Below are positions 1 to 6,302 of a stretch of 7,862 nucleotides of DNA, in pieces. The notes beneath the pieces are model-generated. The model saw nothing but the letters and a program-made list of their open reading frames with translations, was not told the origin of the DNA and ran no database searches. Position numbers and translations under genes: made by a program. This stretch comes from Flavisolibacter sp. GTDB lineage: Bacteria > Bacteroidota > Bacteroidia > Chitinophagales > Chitinophagaceae. The first letter of the stretch is position 1. Each line of letters begins with the position of its first letter. The stretch is from NCBI GenBank assembly GCA_025936195.1, contig JAICTW010000098.1:1-7862 (forward strand). The letters are read 5' to 3'.

Positions 1-113
1 TGAATCACCTTACAATGCGCGGCTCTTTTAGTCCAGTGAAGCTACGGATGCCAACAAACGCCCCAAACTGATCATTCAGTACAGCAATTAATAGTATTAA
101 CATAAATAGTCCA

Positions 114-143
114 GAAAGCCGCAAGTGATCGCTTGCGGCTTTC
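114..143 (-). terminator. Strong hairpin terminator after the glycosyltransferase operon
   Basis: A perfect 12-bp inverted repeat (gaaagccgcaag / cttgcggctttc) with a 6-nt loop lies 2 nt beyond the stop codon of the GT2 gene. The stem is GC-rich in its middle and ends in AAA/TTT, so each strand carries a short T run inside the 3' arm. There is no long T tract beyond the stem on either strand. It most likely ends the minus-strand operon. It could also stop a plus-strand gene arriving from the left, but no such gene can be identified in the 113 bp before it, which hold nothing I can support. Confidence 0.75.
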
Positions 144-145
144 AT

Positions 146-1063
146 TTAATACCATAACCTTGCTTTTACTTTTTGCAGATAAGTAATTGTTTTTGATGGA
201 ACGGGGTTACGTTGTTCCGTGGAGGCTATTCTGCCGATTTGTTTCCAACCTTTGATCCATCCTTTAAAATCAAGGCTGATTGTTTTTAAATATTCGATGC
301 TCCAGAGCAATGCCGTAGAATAAAAATATTTTTTAGGCAAATACTTCCAGGCCACTTTGGTTTTATTCACCCACATGCCGCGGAGTTTATCCCTGTTGGA
401 AATACGGCCCAGAGGAGATTCTTTATGCTCCACAACCACATGGTCGTCATAAACAATTTTGAAGCCGGCTTTAAGAGTTCTGAAGCTTAGATCGTATTCT
501 TCCATACCATAAAAAAAATTATCAGGGTAATAACCTACTTCATCAAAGACCGCTCTTCTTATTGCATGGGAACATCCCGAAAAATAATAAGTATCAAAGC
601 GATGAAGATGTTTCCTTTCTTCAAATTGTTTATGGGGGAAGGCATTGACCTGTAGCTCCTTTGTTGAGTAATAACGAATTTTAAAGGCAACAATTCCGGT
701 GTCCTCACTGCCTTCTTCACTGAAGATATTTTTTATTTGGACCAAAGTATCGTTACTCCGGAAAAGAGCATCATCATCAATAAAGACCAAAAGCGGAGCA
801 GTGGATTTTTGTATCGCGTAATTGCGCCCCCGTGAGACGCCGAGGTTTTCTTCAGAAGTGAAATACCGGAATGGCACTTCGTTGTGAATTGAAATGAATT
901 CTTCTACCTGTTTATAACTTTCGGTAGAGGAGTTGTTTACAATAATTACTTCTTTCAAAAGGTCCAAATAGTCAAGCGATACAATATTTTTAGCAAGTTC
1001 CAGCATATCGCCAGCCCTGTTGTAGGTAATAATAACGATTGATATTTGCGCTGCATTATCCAT
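146..1063 (-). CDS. Family 2 glycosyltransferase (GT-A fold)
   Basis: Cytoplasmic or membrane-associated nucleotide-sugar-dependent glycosyltransferase of 305 aa, a usual length for a single-domain GT2 enzyme. It opens with the nucleotide-binding strand (SIVIITYNRAGDM, 8-20), followed by the VNNSS turn (42-46), NLGVSRGRNYAI (73-84) and the metal-binding aspartates IDDDA (95-99). The acceptor-side FSGCSHAIRR (161-170) and the catalytic-base region YGMEEYDLSFR (185-195) come later. Two family positions deviate: the usual VDN is VNN, and the usual ED before the xDL motif is EE (188-189). There is no long hydrophobic C-terminal segment, so it is not a CsbB/DPM-like polyprenyl-phosphate GT2 with membrane helices. 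Its ATG overlaps the end of the GT4 gene by 8 nt, which suggests translational coupling as the last gene of the operon. Rhamnosyltransferase-like GT2 enzymes look similar, but donor and acceptor cannot be read from the sequence. Confidence 0.9.
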   Translation of the reverse strand: MDNAAQISIVIITYNRAGDMLELAKNIVSLDYLDLLKEVIIVNNSSTESYKQVEEFISIHNEVPFRYFTSEENLGVSRGRNYAIQKSTAPLLVFIDDDALFRSNDTLVQIKNIFSEEGSEDTGIVAFKIRYYSTKELQVNAFPHKQFEERKHLHRFDTYYFSGCSHAIRRAVFDEVGYYPDNFFYGMEEYDLSFRTLKAGFKIVYDDHVVVEHKESPLGRISNRDKLRGMWVNKTKVAWKYLPKKYFYSTALLWSIEYLKTISLDFKGWIKGWKQIGRIASTEQRNPVPSKTITYLQKVKARLWY

Positions 1064-2168
1064 TTGATATCTCTACTTCAGAGATTTTTTCTGAAGCTTT
1101 TTCAGCAATAACATCCCAACTGTAAAACTGAAAAAACTCAGCAGGTGTGGAACTTTTATTTTTTGATAAATGATTTATAATACTGCTGACAAAACTATTC
1201 CAATCATAATCATGTACAATGGTCAACTGATCTCCGCAAAGTTCTTTCTTGACTCCTGCGGCTCCGGATTGCGTTGACACGGCAGTACAATTGTTGGAAA
1301 TGGCTTCGATCAGTTTTGTTTTTACTCCGGTATCGTTACAAATAGGATTGATAAAAAGATCTGCAGCCTGATAATAAAGATGGACATCCTCTACATAACC
1401 TGTGTACGAAATGTTCCGGCTGTTCAAAATTTGTGCGGCTAATTTTTGGGGAGCCCTGTTACCATTAATAATAATTTCAAAGTTCTCAATCCTTTGCCTG
1501 AGCAATGGTTCAATAGTGTTCATTAAAATTTCAACTGCATTGTAATTGGGCTTATAATCCAGCGTGCCGTTGAACAAAAGGATGATCTTGTTTTCATCTA
1601 AATGTAAGTGCTTTCGAAGCAATAATTTATTCTTCTGTAATTTTTTTTCTTCAACACCGTACGTAATTACCGAGCATTTTGCTGAAGATAATTTGAAATG
1701 ATCTATTGCGAAATTCAGGTCCTCATCACTGATAAAAAAATTGTATTGGGCTTTCCGGTGAATCCACCCTTCATAGTAATAATAAAATTTCCACCACCAT
1801 TTATGCATTTCCCGGAAGCGTTTGCTTTCGATATTATGAGAGTGAATTATGAATGGCTTACCTGTTCTTTTTTGTACCAGCCATGCAATCCATCCGGCAT
1901 ACGAGTGTTCCGCAATAATGATATCAATCTTATTCTTGTATATAAGCTTTTCCAGCTTCTTTATTGTAAAAAGATTCTGATAAATCTTTTTATTGGGACA
2001 AAGCATCTTCACAGTTTTCGTGTCTTTGCTGTCCTGATTGTCAACCGAAACGGCAAGCAGTATAGTCAAGTATCTTTGTAAATACTTATAAAAAAGGGCC
2101 ACACCTTTTTGCCCACCCATGTGTGTGGGAAATATCCGGAACGAAACCAATCCTAATACATTTGGCAT
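1056..2168 (-). CDS. Family 4 glycosyltransferase (GT-B fold)
   Basis: Retaining GT4 (glycosyltransferase group 1) enzyme, 370 aa, expected in the cytoplasm and acting on a lipid-linked or surface-glycan intermediate. I start it at the ATG at 2168 (MPNVLGLVSFR) rather than an in-frame ATG 42 nt upstream. The later start lies 1 nt after the TGA of the preceding gene and begins directly with the first strand of the fold. The N-terminal domain has the glycine motif HMGGQKG (16-22), AEHSYAGW (86-93) and HSHNIESKRF (109-118). The C-terminal nucleotide-sugar domain begins at LFNGTLDYKPNYNAVEIL (198-215) and carries INPICNDTGVKTKLIEAI (273-290) with GAAGV (302-306), the usual donor-binding block with its conserved Glu (288). 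A strikingly aromatic stretch, KWWWKFYYYYEGW (123-135), may touch the membrane surface. Second gene of a coupled operon. The specific sugar is unknown. Confidence 0.88.
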   Translation of the reverse strand: MPNVLGLVSFRIFPTHMGGQKGVALFYKYLQRYLTILLAVSVDNQDSKDTKTVKMLCPNKKIYQNLFTIKKLEKLIYKNKIDIIIAEHSYAGWIAWLVQKRTGKPFIIHSHNIESKRFREMHKWWWKFYYYYEGWIHRKAQYNFFISDEDLNFAIDHFKLSSAKCSVITYGVEEKKLQKNKLLLRKHLHLDENKIILLFNGTLDYKPNYNAVEILMNTIEPLLRQRIENFEIIINGNRAPQKLAAQILNSRNISYTGYVEDVHLYYQAADLFINPICNDTGVKTKLIEAISNNCTAVSTQSGAAGVKKELCGDQLTIVHDYDWNSFVSSIINHLSKNKSSTPAEFFQFYSWDVIAEKASEKISEVEISNG

Positions 2169-2169
2169 G

Positions 2170-4665
2170 TCAGACTTTGTCTGCTTTCGATGTTCTGTAC
2201 GCCTGAACAATAGTTCCGATGATTAGCAACCAGGCAAGAATGCTTGCAAATGTTGCTAATTTTTCACCCATATAATAGGATGCGGGATGAAATTCAAAAC
2301 GAATAGTATGTTGCCCTGAAGGCACGGACAAGCCCCTCAGCACATAATCCGTTCTTATTATGGGAACTTCCTTCCCATCAATGTATGCCTTCCATCCTAA
2401 GTCATAATAGACCTCACTGAACACGGCGAAGCGATTGGAAGCGGCGTTGGATTTATAGTTCACTTCATCGTTGTCGTTCCTGATAAGCCAAATGCTGTCG
2501 GAAGAATTTGCTGCCGGAGCATACGAAACCAAACTTTTATCTTTTGTAAAAACAACTGCTGTATCCTTTGGATTTAAATTGGTCAATGAATTCATTACAG
2601 CCGGAGGAGTGCTTTCAAAACGGATGCCTTTTACAAACCATGCATCACCCAAAGCGCTTGGATTGGTAACAACCGTATCACCTCGTTGTAACGGAAGTAT
2701 GATGTACTTTGTATTCAGCATATTTACAGCCGGAATACTTCCAGGTGCTACAAACAATTGCTGTTCTATGTTATCCTTGATCAGCTGGTGATCAATAAGG
2801 TCTTGGTAAATGCTCAATTTAGCAGGATGATAACCTCCGATCAATTTATGAAAATAAGCGGCTAATGCACCACCATTAAAAGAGTTTCGTACTCCATTGC
2901 GTAAATCAAACACACGAAAGAACGATGTATCCTGCATGATTTGCACATCAGCAGCCGTGGGTTTGAAATTGTTTTCATATTCCGTTGATTCCTGATAATT
3001 ATCCGCATTCAAATACTTGGTATCTATTTGCATCACATCAATGAAGGAAAGAATTCCAATCAATGTAAAAGTTAGCCATCCTTGAAGCTTCCTTTTATAA
3101 TTTAACCATAGCAGAAATGCCGCAGCCAAAACAAAGAAGAAGGTTCGGGTAAGGCTTCCAAAGAAAAGATCTTTTCGATCTTGCTTTAAGGCTCTCAAAA
3201 ACTCATTCACGTAATTCATCACCTGATCTCCATATTGTGCAAAACCCTGACTGAATTGCTTATCGCTTTGCGATGTAAAATCCGCATTAAAATAAATCAG
3301 TAATAAAACAACAAATACACCCGCTGTTAAGATCAATCCTTTTTTATACCGCTCCCATAATTCTTCTTTGTTTTCGTACGAAATAAATTTCTGTAGGGTC
3401 ATCACGGCCATCATGCAAAACAAAAAAGTGGGAATGACAAGGATCATGCTTGGAGCCCTGAACTTATTATACATCGGCAGTTCCTTTAAAAGGAAAGCAT
3501 TGAAACCTTGAAAATATTCTCCCCAACTCATTAAGATGGTGAGCACTGTTAACGCCAATACCCACCATTTATGTTTGTTGCCCAAAATGAAAAATCCAAC
3601 TAAAGCAAGAAAGCAAATAATAGCACCAACGTAAGGAGGACCTGATGTATAACCAATACCTCCCCAATATGTATTTAATCCTTGTTGCAGCACTTGCGCC
3701 AATTGCTGAGGCATTTGTTGCAGTTGTCCTATTGCTTTCGAATTTTCTTCAGAAATTTCCAACTTATCACTGCTGCCGCCATACATCTTCGGAACCATCA
3801 TTACAAAAGGCTCTGTCTTGTACATGCTGTAATCCAGAGCATACTTTGTACTTAGTCCCGACTTCGTGGAGTTGGGATCGGGTAATTCGGTTCCGCCACG
3901 GATAGAAGTTTTAGATACATCAAGTGTGGTTCCTATTTGTACTGCATTACATAGTATTCCCAACAAACCCGCGCCAATAGCTATAGCTCCTGCGATCAGC
4001 AAGCGTTTATACTCTTTTTGTTTGATCCAATGCACCGCATAACCGATCGTCATAAATACAGCGATCATCAAACTGTAATAAACGATTTGCATGTGATTAA
4101 AGTTTATCAGTAAGGACGTGAATACAACTACTAATGCAGCTCCCAACAAGTACCGTCGTTCATAAAGAACCATGAGCGAGGCAATGAAGGCCGGCATCAA
4201 AGCAAGAGTTCCCATTTTGGTGTCATGTCCTACTGATACAATCACAGGATTGTAAGTAGCGTATGCATAAGCCAGCGCTCCAAAAATTCCCAGGTAGGGA
4301 TTGATCCGAAGCACCTGTGTTAAAAAATAGAAGCAAATGCATGCCAAAAAGAAAAAATTAATGGGTTTGGGCAGCCACAAGGTAAATATGCTATAAAACC
4401 AGTTTGGTGTTACGGGAACTTTTGACTCCATCGCAATTTGATAAGCCGGCATACCACTAAACATTCCATTGGTCCACAGAGGAAAATGCCCATGTGTTTC
4501 CTTGTAATCAAAAGAATTCTTGGCCATAGCCCTCCATTGTATCACATCTGTCTGCTGCAATACTTCGCCTTGCAAAGCTGGTTTGCAATAAACTGCCGAA
4601 ACAATCAAAAAAACAACAACAGCAATAATATGTGGAAGAATCTTGTGGAGGAAACCCTTGTTCAT
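2170..4665 (-). CDS. YfhO-family polytopic membrane protein, GT-C-like
   Basis: Large integral membrane protein (831 aa) of the YfhO family, a GT-C-like group thought to transfer sugars from polyprenyl-phosphate carriers on the outer face of the cytoplasmic membrane. Bacillus subtilis YfhO is implicated in lipoteichoic acid glycosylation. After a first helix (11-28) comes a loop with QQTD (37-40), where GT-C enzymes keep a catalytic acid, and the Bacteroidota-type block HFPLWTNGMFSGMPAYQI (60-77). About a dozen further helices follow (roughly 103-120, 125-141, 152-168, 172-188, 195-213, 222-243, 344-362, 367-381, 406-424, 442-459, 507-521, 528-545). A soluble domain (about 550-800) ends in the hallmark YYDLGWKAYIDGKEVPI (753-769) and VPSGQHTIRFEFHP (781-794), with one last helix (803-822). 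A Gln-rich stretch lies at 314-329. The start has a candidate promoter 19 nt upstream. First gene of the operon. Family assignment is firm; the catalytic residue and substrate are inferred, and Bacteroidota lack lipoteichoic acid. Confidence 0.9.
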   Translation of the reverse strand: MNKGFLHKILPHIIAVVVFLIVSAVYCKPALQGEVLQQTDVIQWRAMAKNSFDYKETHGHFPLWTNGMFSGMPAYQIAMESKVPVTPNWFYSIFTLWLPKPINFFFLACICFYFLTQVLRINPYLGIFGALAYAYATYNPVIVSVGHDTKMGTLALMPAFIASLMVLYERRYLLGAALVVVFTSLLINFNHMQIVYYSLMIAVFMTIGYAVHWIKQKEYKRLLIAGAIAIGAGLLGILCNAVQIGTTLDVSKTSIRGGTELPDPNSTKSGLSTKYALDYSMYKTEPFVMMVPKMYGGSSDKLEISEENSKAIGQLQQMPQQLAQVLQQGLNTYWGGIGYTSGPPYVGAIICFLALVGFFILGNKHKWWVLALTVLTILMSWGEYFQGFNAFLLKELPMYNKFRAPSMILVIPTFLFCMMAVMTLQKFISYENKEELWERYKKGLILTAGVFVVLLLIYFNADFTSQSDKQFSQGFAQYGDQVMNYVNEFLRALKQDRKDLFFGSLTRTFFFVLAAAFLLWLNYKRKLQGWLTFTLIGILSFIDVMQIDTKYLNADNYQESTEYENNFKPTAADVQIMQDTSFFRVFDLRNGVRNSFNGGALAAYFHKLIGGYHPAKLSIYQDLIDHQLIKDNIEQQLFVAPGSIPAVNMLNTKYIILPLQRGDTVVTNPSALGDAWFVKGIRFESTPPAVMNSLTNLNPKDTAVVFTKDKSLVSYAPAANSSDSIWLIRNDNDEVNYKSNAASNRFAVFSEVYYDLGWKAYIDGKEVPIIRTDYVLRGLSVPSGQHTIRFEFHPASYYMGEKLATFASILAWLLIIGTIVQAYRTSKADKV

Positions 4666-4684
4666 ATACCGGTTTTAATGGCGA

Positions 4685-4714
4685 CAAAATAATGGTATTT
4701 TCGTCAATTGTAAA
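4685..4714 (-). promoter_or_regulatory. Candidate Bacteroidota promoter for the glycosyltransferase operon
   Basis: Read on the minus strand, TTATTTTG (4692-4685) matches the TAnnTTTG -7 box at seven of eight positions. TTTA (4714-4711) lies 18 nt upstream of it, in place of the TTTG-type -33 element. The -7 box ends 19 nt before the start codon of the yfhO-like gene, almost the same spacing as in front of the DUF1573 gene. A similar near-match on the plus strand (TATTTTCG, 4696-4703) is interleaved with it, so the region could drive both directions. This is motif matching in AT-rich DNA only. Confidence 0.35.
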
Positions 4715-4739
4715 TGGAGCAGGAGAGAGAGGGCAATTT

Positions 4740-4759
4740 ACAGTTTCAGTTTGCAGTTG
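4740..4759. repeat. Short CAGTTT-type degenerate repeat
   Basis: Three 6-7-bp units follow each other: acagttt (4740-4746), cagttt (4747-4752) and gcagttg (4753-4759). The tract lies between the candidate operon promoter and the plus-strand genes. It resembles short degenerate tandem repeats often seen between genes in Bacteroidota. Its function is unknown. Confidence 0.5.
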
Positions 4760-4930
4760 CAAACCTTCACGATCTGAGCCTCATTGCAAAAGAAAGATCG
4801 TCAGAGTGGAAGAGGTGATTGAATGTTGTGTAGGAATGTTTCACCGGCAAATTCTTTGGGAAAATCGTCGTTGAACAAATTTTTTTGATAGAAGCTCTCA
4901 TAAAGAATCTGAAAACGAAAGAACTCTTGA

Positions 4931-4965
4931 GTTCACGATTGAAGATTCGTCATTCACGTTTACAC
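4931..4965. repeat. Degenerate heptamer tandem repeat, ATTCACG type
   Basis: Five consecutive 7-bp units can be laid out without gaps: gttcacg, attgaag, attcgtc, attcacg, tttacac. Each keeps most of a core near ATTCACG. The tract ends 11 nt before the predicted start codon of the small membrane protein, so it lies in that gene's leader. The degeneracy suggests an old tract rather than one actively changing length. Confidence 0.55.
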
Positions 4966-4976
4966 AACCCATCGTT

Positions 4977-5324
4977 ATGGAAGCGAACCAAACCACAAAC
5001 CACAAACCACAAACTACAAACTTCAAATGGCTTTTGTTTTTGTCAAGAGTCGCTTTCATTTGCAATATCTGTTTTTTGATTGCCTTCTCCGTTCAAATGA
5101 CCGACTGGATTAAGAACCAGGATATTTCATCCACCATAGCCTTGATTGGTTATTTAATGGGATTTATCATCAATCCTTTTTTAGTGTTTTGCTATTTTAT
5201 ATTGTTTTTGATCTCCAGAAAAAAATTACAGGTAATTCCTTCATGGCTGCTTACCGCCAATATTTTATTTTTAGTGATTCAAATCTTATACATCTTCTAC
5301 TTAAATGATACACGACATTCTTAA
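4977..5324 (+). CDS. Small three-helix membrane protein, function unknown
   Basis: I do not recognise this 115-aa protein. From the ATG at 4977 it has a polar, Thr/Asn-rich head (residues 2-16, encoded largely by the heptamer tract). Three hydrophobic segments follow (about 18-38, 53-79 and 89-108), with a basic RKK turn (81-83) between the last two. The C-terminus is short and polar (NDTRHS). The start is uncertain. The next in-frame ATG (5097, residue 41) would remove the first helix, so the upstream ATG or a non-ATG codon near 5035 (FKWLLFLSR) is more likely. Its last 20 nt overlap the start of the YhhQ-family gene, the kind of junction seen in coupled genes. That link, and its membrane nature, make it a candidate accessory or partner of the transporter. 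It is supported as a gene mainly by its coherent membrane topology and the overlap. Confidence 0.6.
   Translation: MEANQTTNHKPQTTNFKWLLFLSRVAFICNICFLIAFSVQMTDWIKNQDISSTIALIGYLMGFIINPFLVFCYFILFLISRKKLQVIPSWLLTANILFLVIQILYIFYLNDTRHS
4990..5024. repeat. AAACCAC heptamer tandem repeat, 5 units
   Basis: Three perfect copies of aaaccac (4990-4996, 4997-5003, 5004-5010) are followed by aaactac (5011-5017) and aaacttc (5018-5024), then aaatgg. All lie inside the first codons of the small membrane protein as called from 4977. Seven is not a multiple of three, so gain or loss of one unit would shift the frame if translation starts upstream of the tract. Confidence 0.8.
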
Positions 5325-6108
5325 AAGCAAACCAACGAAACTCTTTCTTGGAATGACGGCTTTCTTTTGCTGCAATGCACTGATTGCAGAATCCATCGGA
5401 ACTAAAATTTTTTCGCTTGAAAAATTGTTTGGATTGCCGCCTGCCAATTTCACCATGTTTGGACAAAGCGGATTGGGATTCAATCTTACCTGCGGTGTGT
5501 TGCTGTGGCCTTTGGAGTTCATTATGACGGATATTGTCAATGAATATTACGGTCCCAAAGCTGTGCGGCGAATTTCGTTTACAGCAGTGGGATTGATCGC
5601 TTATGCGTTTTTAATGTACTTCATTGCCATTGATGTTCCGGCTGCCGATTTCTGGAAACCGGTGAATGTGAATAATGGAATTCCGGATATGCAGGCTGCC
5701 TTTTCCGGAATATTCGGGCAAGGCATGAGGATCATTGTAGGAAGCATTGTTGCTTTTCTGGTGAGCCAAATTGTTGATGTAACAGTATTCCATAGAATAA
5801 AAAGAGCAACAGGAGAAAAACATATCTGGCTTCGGGCAACCGGTTCCACACTGGTTTCGCAAATAGTGGACAGCTATATTGTTTTGTTCATTGCTTTTTG
5901 GGGCGTGTTTAGCTGGCAGCAGATACTGGCCTTTGGCATCATGAATTACATTTACAAAGCAACCATGGCAGTGGTCTTAACACCATTAATTTATTTGGTG
6001 GAAGGAAGAATAGAAAAATATGTTGGTCATGATGTGGCGAAGCAAATGAAGAGAGCCGCTATGGGACAAAAGGAAGATGCATTTGTTAATATTCCAACAG
6101 CAGGATGA
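5305..6108 (+). CDS. yhhQ: Queuosine precursor transporter, YhhQ/VUT family
   Basis: Inner-membrane protein (267 aa) of the VUT/YhhQ family (COG1738, formerly DUF165). E. coli YhhQ takes up the 7-deazaguanine precursor preQ0 for queuosine modification of tRNA. The family signatures are present in order: NALIAESIGTKIF (24-36), WPLEFIMTDIVNEYYG (68-83) with the conserved Asp76 and Glu80, then SQIVDVTVF (154-162), and RATGSTLVSQIVDSYIVLFIAF (177-198), which holds the second SQ-D pair. Hydrophobic segments fall near 14-31, 58-76, 92-110, 141-160, 186-200 and 207-231. A 50-residue loop (about 111-140) and a soluble, charged C-terminal tail (from 235) are slightly longer than in compact homologues. 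The ATG at 5305 lies inside the end of the small membrane protein gene, so expression is probably coupled. No queuosine synthesis gene lies nearby in this window; the substrate is inferred from the family. Confidence 0.92.
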   Translation: MIHDILKSKPTKLFLGMTAFFCCNALIAESIGTKIFSLEKLFGLPPANFTMFGQSGLGFNLTCGVLLWPLEFIMTDIVNEYYGPKAVRRISFTAVGLIAYAFLMYFIAIDVPAADFWKPVNVNNGIPDMQAAFSGIFGQGMRIIVGSIVAFLVSQIVDVTVFHRIKRATGEKHIWLRATGSTLVSQIVDSYIVLFIAFWGVFSWQQILAFGIMNYIYKATMAVVLTPLIYLVEGRIEKYVGHDVAKQMKRAAMGQKEDAFVNIPTAG

Positions 6109-6170
6109 TGGGAGAAAGATGCTGAGAATTGAATTGTTCAGATGATGAGGAGTTGCAATCATTTTGGTTA

Positions 6171-6210
6171 CTTCTTTAATTGCTTGCTCAGCCAAGCGGT
6201 TGTAAAGAAG
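6171..6210 (+). terminator. Possible hairpin downstream of the transporter gene
   Basis: An 8-bp inverted repeat, cttcttta (6171-6178) and taaagaag (6203-6210), encloses a second 5-bp stem, gcttg/caagc (6182-6186 and 6193-6197). It starts 62 nt after the yhhQ stop, between two convergent genes. Only a short atttg follows on the plus strand, so it is a weak terminator at best. A further 7-bp inverted repeat (agattag 6280-6286 / ctaatct 6303-6309) overlaps the coaE stop and is weaker still. The rest of 6109-6302 holds nothing I can name. Confidence 0.3.
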
Positions 6211-6302
6211 ATTTGCTCATAGAAATTGTTCCTCAATAAATCAGAGCCTTTCACTACAATTGAAGGGATCTAACAAAATAGATTAGCGCCTTTATTAAAA
6301 TT

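Larger units (their letters stand above)
4666..4976. other. Divergent intergenic region, no credible gene
   Basis: This 311-bp stretch separates the minus-strand glycosyltransferase operon from the plus-strand transporter pair. The open frames in it have no recognisable domain, are rich in Cys, Arg and Ser, and overlap one another, so I call none of them. It contains the candidate operon promoter near 4685-4714, a CAGTTT-type tract (4740-4759) with a TTGCA-N2-TGCAA inverted repeat (4751-4762), and an ATTCACG-type heptamer tract (4931-4965). I looked for a preQ1 riboswitch, which would fit the transporter downstream, and could not recognise one. Confidence 0.6.

Noticed and set aside
2..31. 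Possible C-terminal end of a plus-strand gene entering from the left (frame ending at the TAG at 29-31)
   Set aside because: Only nine codons are visible, too few to support a gene.
5..103. Minus-strand open frame of 32 codons beginning MLILLIAVLNDQ in the left-edge region
   Set aside because: Very short, no recognisable domain, and it lies downstream of a strong hairpin with no visible promoter or ribosome site. Chance is the simpler explanation.
1698..2081. Long plus-strand frame (127 codons) antisense to the GT4 gene
   Set aside because: The opposite strand encodes a clear GT4 enzyme with intact motifs. The antisense product has no domain and its composition is that of a shadow frame.
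2169..2210. Upstream ATG at 2210 as the start of the GT4 gene
   Set aside because: It would add 14 charged residues inside the preceding coding region. The ATG at 2168, 1 nt after the upstream stop, begins directly at the first strand of the fold.
4508..4874. Frames of 80-84 codons on both strands spanning the yfhO start and the intergenic region
   Set aside because: They overlap one another and the true gene start, are rich in Cys/Ser/Arg, and show no domain or signal.
4866..4976. preQ1 riboswitch in the leader of the queuosine-transporter unit
   Set aside because: A riboswitch would fit the gene's role, but I could not find the C-rich hairpin loop with an A-rich pseudoknot tail. A covariance search would settle it.
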